Shown one piece after another: positions 60,012-64,000 of a stretch of 64,000 nt of DNA. Each line of letters starts with the position of its first letter. Position 1 is the stretch's first letter. Source of the DNA: Mucilaginibacter flavidus (GTDB taxonomy: Bacteria > Bacteroidota > Bacteroidia > Sphingobacteriales > Sphingobacteriaceae); NCBI RefSeq assembly GCF_024055575.1, contig NZ_JAMXOE010000015.1, positions 1 through 64,000 of the forward strand. The letters are read 5' to 3'. A model generated the notes under the pieces. That model was given only the letters and a program-made list of their open reading frames with translations. It did not search any database and was not told where the DNA came from. The position numbers and the translations under genes were made by a program.

Positions 60012-62453
60012 TTATTCTGCCCTTAAGCTATTTATCGGGTTTGCCATTGCCGCCTTAATGGTTTTAAAAGCAATAGTTGAAAGCCCGGTTATTAACCCGG
60101 CTGCTAACGCTACGGCAAACATCCACCAGCTAATGGTTATACGGTAAGGGAAATCTTTCAGCCAGTCGTTCATTAAATACCATGCAAGTGGCAATGCAAT
60201 TAAGTTGGCTATCAATAACAATTTAAAATACTGTTTGGCAAATAAGCTAACTATGCCAGCAACGCTTGCTCCAATTACTTTGCGGATACCGATTTCTTTT
60301 TCTTTTTGTGCTACCGAATAGGTTATCAGCCCTAATAACCCTAAACAGGAAATAAATATAGCTATAACAGCGAATGAGCCCATCATTTGCTGCTGGCGGG
60401 CATCCTGGTCGTAATCCGATTGAAAAATCCCATTTAAAAACCCGAAAGAAAAGGGGGTATCGGGGTTTAACTCTTTCCATTGCTTCTCAGCAAATGCTAC
60501 TACGTCTTTAACATGCCGGGCGTCTACTTTGGCAACAATTGTGGTGCACCTTAACGGGTTTACATTCATAATTGCGCAAGGGCCTATGGCGGCATGTAGC
60601 GAAAAATAGTGGTAGTTTTTTATTACGCCTGCTATCTTATATTTATAAGTAATGCCGTTATGCAGGTGCGATACAAATTTGCCCGGTGCGGTATTAGCGT
60701 CGAAACCCAGGAGCTTTGCGGCTTCTTCGTTAAGCAGCACTTCTTTGCCAAAGTCATGCAGCTCCATATCCTCCTGCATATTGGTATTGGTAAATGCCTG
60801 CGGACTGAAATTACTGCCCGATACCAATTTTAGCCCAAGCGTATTTACATAGTTCTCATCGGCAAAATCAAAAAAAACTATTTGTTTATCATTTATAGTT
60901 TTATCGGAAGCATACAGGTTCATATCGCCCGATACCAGCGGCGCTGTCGCCGCAGTTACTGATTTAAAATTAGGGTTGCTTTTGAGCTGATTTACCAGCA
61001 AGGCGCTATTGCGCTGGGCCTGGTCGCCGTTAAGATTTAGTACCAATTGCTGTGCCTGGTCGAAACCAGGTTTTGAGTTGATCATAAAATGCAGCTGACT
61101 CCATATTACCACAGTAGCAAATACAAGGCAGGTTGAAATAATAAACTGCGATACAATAAGCACTTTACGTATGCCGAACATGCCCGATGAGTCGGCAACC
61201 TTACCCTTTAAAACCTTAACCGGTTTAAATGCCGACAGGTAAAACGCCGGATACAAACCTGCCGCCAGCCCGGTTGCCAGCGCGATTAGTACGAGCCATA
61301 AAATTAAGCTGCTGTTTTCTTCCGCGAAAAATGAAAGGGCCTGGTTAGTAAGGTTGTTAAAGACAGGCAAGGCTAAAAATGCCAGCCCAACCGAAATAAT
61401 CAGCGCGCAAGTACTAATGGCAATTGTCTCTATCAAAAACTGGTAGCGGATGGAGCCTTTGCCTGCACCCATTACCCGGCGCACACCGACCTCGCGGGCA
61501 CGGCTTATGGCCTGCGCGGTTGTCAAATTCATATAGTTGATACAACCCAGCAACAAAATAATTAGTGCGATAGAGCCTAAAAGGTACAGGTATTTGATAT
61601 TGCCCTGTTTATAAGCCAAATAATCCTGAAACTCGCCTGAGTGCAAATGAATATCGTTAAGCGATTGTAGTCCGTTGGTGATATAATCATTATGCGCCTT
61701 CATTTCGGCACCAGCATGGCGCTTTAAATACGCGTTCAGCTTTACGGTTAGGGCCTGCGGGTCAGTACCATGCCGCACCTTTACGTAAGTGTAAAAATTA
61801 TCGTTTACCACCCAGCTTTCATTATTAGCCATCAGGTCGCGGATATGGTCGCTGTTGTTCGAGGCGAAGAAATCTGCTTTTATGTGGTTCAAAAAATCCT
61901 CTTTAAAAACACCGGTAATGGTATAAGTGGTAAGCCCGGCCTTTAATGTTTTGCCAATGGGCGATACGTTTTTGAAAAGCTTGGTCGCCAATGATTGCGA
62001 AAGCACTATGGTATTCGGCGCCGCGAAAGCTGTTTTACGGTCGCCCTGTGCAAAATGATAGGACAACACATCAAAAAATTGCGGGTCGACCCAATAGCCG
62101 GAGTCTTGTACGTATGGTGTAGCGCTTCCCGCTCCCTGAACCTGAATGATAACCGAACCGTTGGTAGGGTCCATCCGGGTTACCTGCTCAATTTCGGGAA
62201 TCTCGCTTTTTAAATATTTGGCATAGGGAAGGCCAACTGTAGGCGCTTTGCTATCGCCTTTAAAGGTGGATGTTACGCGGTAAATATCGTCGCGGTTATC
62301 AAAGCCTTTGTCAAAGCTCAACTCGTGCTGCCAGTACAAAAACACCAAAGCACAGCAGGTTAAACCTATTGCCAGGCTAAAAACATTGATGGCGGTGGTG
62401 GTTTTCCGTTTCCAAAGGTTACGGGCAGCGAGTTTTAAGTAGCTTTTGAACAT
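60012..62453 (-). CDS. MacB/FtsX-type ABC transporter permease
   Basis: The 813-residue product has the two-block FtsX arrangement common in Bacteroidota. The first helix (TTTAINVFSLAIGLTCCALVFLYW) is followed by a periplasmic MacB-PCD-like domain (about 50-280). A core of helices with YLLGSIALIILLLGCINYMNLTTAQAISRAREVGVRRVMGAG, then a second periplasmic part, and a C-terminal set (IAIFISCLGLLGLITYSVAQKEKEIGIRKVIGAS) complete it. Both KEIGIRK and REVGVRR motifs are present. Such permeases export or work mechanically with an ATPase that must be encoded elsewhere. It is convergent with the response regulator. Confidence 0.93.
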   Translation of the reverse strand: MFKSYLKLAARNLWKRKTTTAINVFSLAIGLTCCALVFLYWQHELSFDKGFDNRDDIYRVTSTFKGDSKAPTVGLPYAKYLKSEIPEIEQVTRMDPTNGSVIIQVQGAGSATPYVQDSGYWVDPQFFDVLSYHFAQGDRKTAFAAPNTIVLSQSLATKLFKNVSPIGKTLKAGLTTYTITGVFKEDFLNHIKADFFASNNSDHIRDLMANNESWVVNDNFYTYVKVRHGTDPQALTVKLNAYLKRHAGAEMKAHNDYITNGLQSLNDIHLHSGEFQDYLAYKQGNIKYLYLLGSIALIILLLGCINYMNLTTAQAISRAREVGVRRVMGAGKGSIRYQFLIETIAISTCALIISVGLAFLALPVFNNLTNQALSFFAEENSSLILWLVLIALATGLAAGLYPAFYLSAFKPVKVLKGKVADSSGMFGIRKVLIVSQFIISTCLVFATVVIWSQLHFMINSKPGFDQAQQLVLNLNGDQAQRNSALLVNQLKSNPNFKSVTAATAPLVSGDMNLYASDKTINDKQIVFFDFADENYVNTLGLKLVSGSNFSPQAFTNTNMQEDMELHDFGKEVLLNEEAAKLLGFDANTAPGKFVSHLHNGITYKYKIAGVIKNYHYFSLHAAIGPCAIMNVNPLRCTTIVAKVDARHVKDVVAFAEKQWKELNPDTPFSFGFLNGIFQSDYDQDARQQQMMGSFAVIAIFISCLGLLGLITYSVAQKEKEIGIRKVIGASVAGIVSLFAKQYFKLLLIANLIALPLAWYLMNDWLKDFPYRITISWWMFAVALAAGLITGLSTIAFKTIKAAMANPINSLRAE

Positions 62454-62568
62454 GAGCTTTGGGTTAAGGGTATATTCAAAAATAGGTTGATATAGAATAG
62501 GTTGTATAAGAGTGTAGTCGGTTTAACAAAATTTAACGAAGCCGGTTTAAATTGTTATTTTTATCTTG

Positions 62569-63090
62569 ATGACGGATAAGCCTTTAAGCAAAGAAACATT
62601 AGAAGAAAGCCTCAATCAAATAACGGGTAATTTGTTAAAAATCGCGCGGAATATGACATGGAATAATATCGCTGATAATTGCCTATTTATTCTGTCGGAA
62701 TATGGCGGCGCATCCGGGGCTTCGGCCAGAAAATTGGCCAATGATAAAAAAGAGCCAAAAACATTAGTTGAATTAATGCCTGATTTGTTGGAATTATATG
62801 ACAAGGTTTATGCGTTTGACTTTTTTATATATAAATCGTCAAAAAATCAAACCATTATTGAAATTGAATATACCTCGAAATGGCCTGATATTGCCCAGTC
62901 TATGACACCGTCGCTTCATGCTAAAGTGTCCATCCCTTTTTATGCTACCGAGGTGTATACTTCCGAAACCAAAAGAAAATTCGACATAAATTGGCAGCAA
63001 AATAATTGGCGACACAAATGGAATATGTTTTGGGCCAGGCTGAGGTTCAAAGTTTTTATATTAAACCGGCAGATCAGAAACAGGAAATAA
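62569..63090 (+). CDS. Uncharacterised cytoplasmic protein
   Basis: The ATG at 62569 gives a 173-residue protein (an in-frame TTG at 62566 would add one residue). It has a helical N terminus (LSKETLEESLNQITGNLLKIARNM), an alpha/beta middle (CLFILSEYGG, TLVELMPDLLELYDKVYAFDFFIYKS, TIIEIEYTSKWPDIAQ) and a Trp/Arg-rich tail (WQQNNWRHKWNMFWARLRFKVF). There is no signal or membrane helix. No family is recognised; the tail may contact membrane or nucleic acid. It is convergent with the J-KTSC gene, 23 bases apart. Confidence 0.65.
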   Translation: MTDKPLSKETLEESLNQITGNLLKIARNMTWNNIADNCLFILSEYGGASGASARKLANDKKEPKTLVELMPDLLELYDKVYAFDFFIYKSSKNQTIIEIEYTSKWPDIAQSMTPSLHAKVSIPFYATEVYTSETKRKFDINWQQNNWRHKWNMFWARLRFKVFILNRQIRNRK

Positions 63091-63113
63091 AAATATCAAA
63101 ACTCGAGTCCGGC

Positions 63114-63563
63114 CTACGCAGTCGCCACCAACTTACTTACGCTTCTGTAAACAAACTCATTAAAAATATGCCTGCGAGCAAATCTCCCCGGTGAATCGGC
63201 ATTTACAAGCTTGCGGTAAACCTCTTTTGGCACGTCAAAGTATTCGTATGCATTGCCGTCTAAAAAGTAAACGGTTAATACTTGTTGCTTATACTCAAAA
63301 TCGGCAATGTTTGATGTGGTAGTGGTTATGGTATAGTCGGCAAACGTCTGGCTGCGGGTTTCGGGCGCTATGCTTACCAAAAAGTGGTATGCTTCAATTA
63401 TGGTTTTGCTTTTTTCTTCGGCTTCCAGCTTTAAGGCTTCGTTATCATTAAACTTATCCGGGTGCCAGGTTTTCATCAGGCCGCGGTAAACCGTTTTCAA
63501 TTCCTGCAATTCGGCAGCTTCATTCACATTCAACAGTTTCCTGTAATCGACAATCTTTTTCAT
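63114..63563 (-). CDS. J domain-KTSC domain protein
   Basis: The 149-residue product couples an N-terminal J domain (about 1-70; LKTVYRGLMKTWHPDKFND with the HPD motif near 34-36, followed by a helix) with a C-terminal KTSC domain (about 85-149; IADFEYKQQVLTVYFLDGNAYEYFDVPKEVYRKLVNADSPGRFARRHI). J domains stimulate Hsp70 ATPase; KTSC is a small fold often found as stand-alone protein. The pair suggests a DnaK co-chaperone with a specific client. Function is otherwise unknown. Bases 63564-63737 contain no gene. Confidence 0.9.
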   Translation of the reverse strand: MKKIVDYRKLLNVNEAAELQELKTVYRGLMKTWHPDKFNDNEALKLEAEEKSKTIIEAYHFLVSIAPETRSQTFADYTITTTTSNIADFEYKQQVLTVYFLDGNAYEYFDVPKEVYRKLVNADSPGRFARRHIFNEFVYRSVSKLVATA

Positions 63564-63737
63564 AATGCGTAATCTTTAACTTATTGTCGTTGAATTGGAA
63601 GGCCTGCGGCGATTTTCAAGAAAATAATTTTGCAAAGGTACGTTTTATAAGGCAGAAAAAATTGAAAAGTTTACTTATGGAAGTCTGTGGTACATGCTAC
63701 GAGCCGAAACATTCTGTCTATACAACAATCGCGGGAA

Positions 63738-64000
63738 TTAACTAACCGTTATCTCGCCCCTCATATCCATCTCTAAATGCTCTTTTACATCCTGCGGGTT
63801 TTTAAATTGCCCTAACAGGTACATCATCTTGGTAACAGCCGATTCATAGGTCATATCATAACCGTTGGCCACACCAATATCTTTCAGTTGCTTGCTGGTT
63901 TCGTATCGACCAAGCTCAACCGTGCCAACTTTACATTGCGATATATCCAGTATAACTTTACCGCTATCAATAGCTTGTTTTAACAGGTCAACAAACCAAT
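63738..64000 (-). CDS. ansA: Type I L-asparaginase, C-terminal part (open at window edge)
   Basis: The minus-strand frame from the window end to TAA at 63740-63738 encodes about 86 residues: DLLKQAIDSGKVILDISQCKVGTVELGRYETSKQLKDIGVANGYDMTYESAVTKMMYLLG is the run, here described in parts. The ISQCKVGTVELGRYE and DMTYESAVTKMMYLLG segments are hallmarks of the C-terminal domain of type I (cytoplasmic) asparaginases. The gene continues beyond 64000. The partial nature prevents a check of the catalytic N terminus. It lies 174 bases downstream of the start of the J-KTSC gene on the same strand. Confidence 0.85.
   Translation of the reverse strand, partial: WFVDLLKQAIDSGKVILDISQCKVGTVELGRYETSKQLKDIGVANGYDMTYESAVTKMMYLLGQFKNPQDVKEHLEMDMRGEITVS

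Overview
The window looks like the chromosome of a Bacteroidota bacterium of the family Sphingobacteriaceae, most like Mucilaginibacter or Pedobacter. The evidence is a type IX secretion (T9SS) sorting domain, many secreted proteins with Bacteroidota-type architecture (PD40, DUF2911, macroglobulin-like, carboxypeptidase-regulatory-like), LytS/LytTR signalling, -7 boxes of the form TAnnTTTG, weak Shine-Dalgarno sequences and many short palindromic intergenic repeats. This genus-level call comes from gene content alone. I saw no prophage, CRISPR array or rRNA.

Layout. 1-5.2 kb: end of a T9SS cargo protein, a large six-hairpin glycosidase, an aldose epimerase-like protein and a DUF433/DUF5615 toxin-antitoxin pair. 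5.3-12.5 kb: a YncE/phosphoesterase gene cut by an amber codon, a lipocalin, a methyltransferase, a lipoprotein gene shifted at an A tract, a His-rich microprotein, a ModE-type regulator and small membrane or secreted proteins. 12.5-18.1 kb: DUF4184, murB, an ECF sigma factor, a cytochrome b5-like protein, a PfkB kinase, tRNA-Asn and a frameshifted membrane protein gene. 18.3-24.5 kb: a zone rich in gene remains, including a kelch sensor with several lesions, next to an alkylation-repair group (Ada-like, PF09859 oxygenase, AlkB). 24.6-36.4 kb: chitinase, topoisomerase IV subunits parC and parE about 6 kb apart, a GxxExxY gene enclosed by long inverted repeats, a serine hydrolase, an SGNH hydrolase and cytidine deaminase. 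36.8-38.4 kb: a fluoride riboswitch in front of a CLC-F fluoride/proton antiporter. 38.5-45 kb: a NIF3-like protein, a PQQ-type propeller lipoprotein, an AhpC/AhpD peroxide pair with an OxyR-like site, and a clan GH-D glycosidase. 45-51.3 kb: an ABC exporter, an amidase, a Fur-family regulator, a MerC-like protein and a PAP2 phosphatase. 51.3-64 kb: a macroglobulin-like protein coupled to a NYN-LOTUS protein, an operon of three secreted proteins, a LytS/LytTR system, a MacB-type permease, a J-KTSC protein and the end of a type I asparaginase.

How the genes work together. Clear functional units are fluoride resistance (riboswitch plus antiporter), peroxide defence (AhpC, AhpD, OxyR-like site), alkylation repair, topoisomerase IV, and polysaccharide use (six-hairpin glycosidase, GH18, GH-D, epimerase, PfkB kinase). 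Four genes are broken and one is a bare 3-prime remnant. Single-base lesions may be real mutations or sequence errors; the kelch sensor, with two nonsense codons, a frameshift and a missing cytoplasmic domain, is a genuine pseudogene. The most unusual object is the compact inverted-repeat GxxExxY element at 28.8-29.3 kb.
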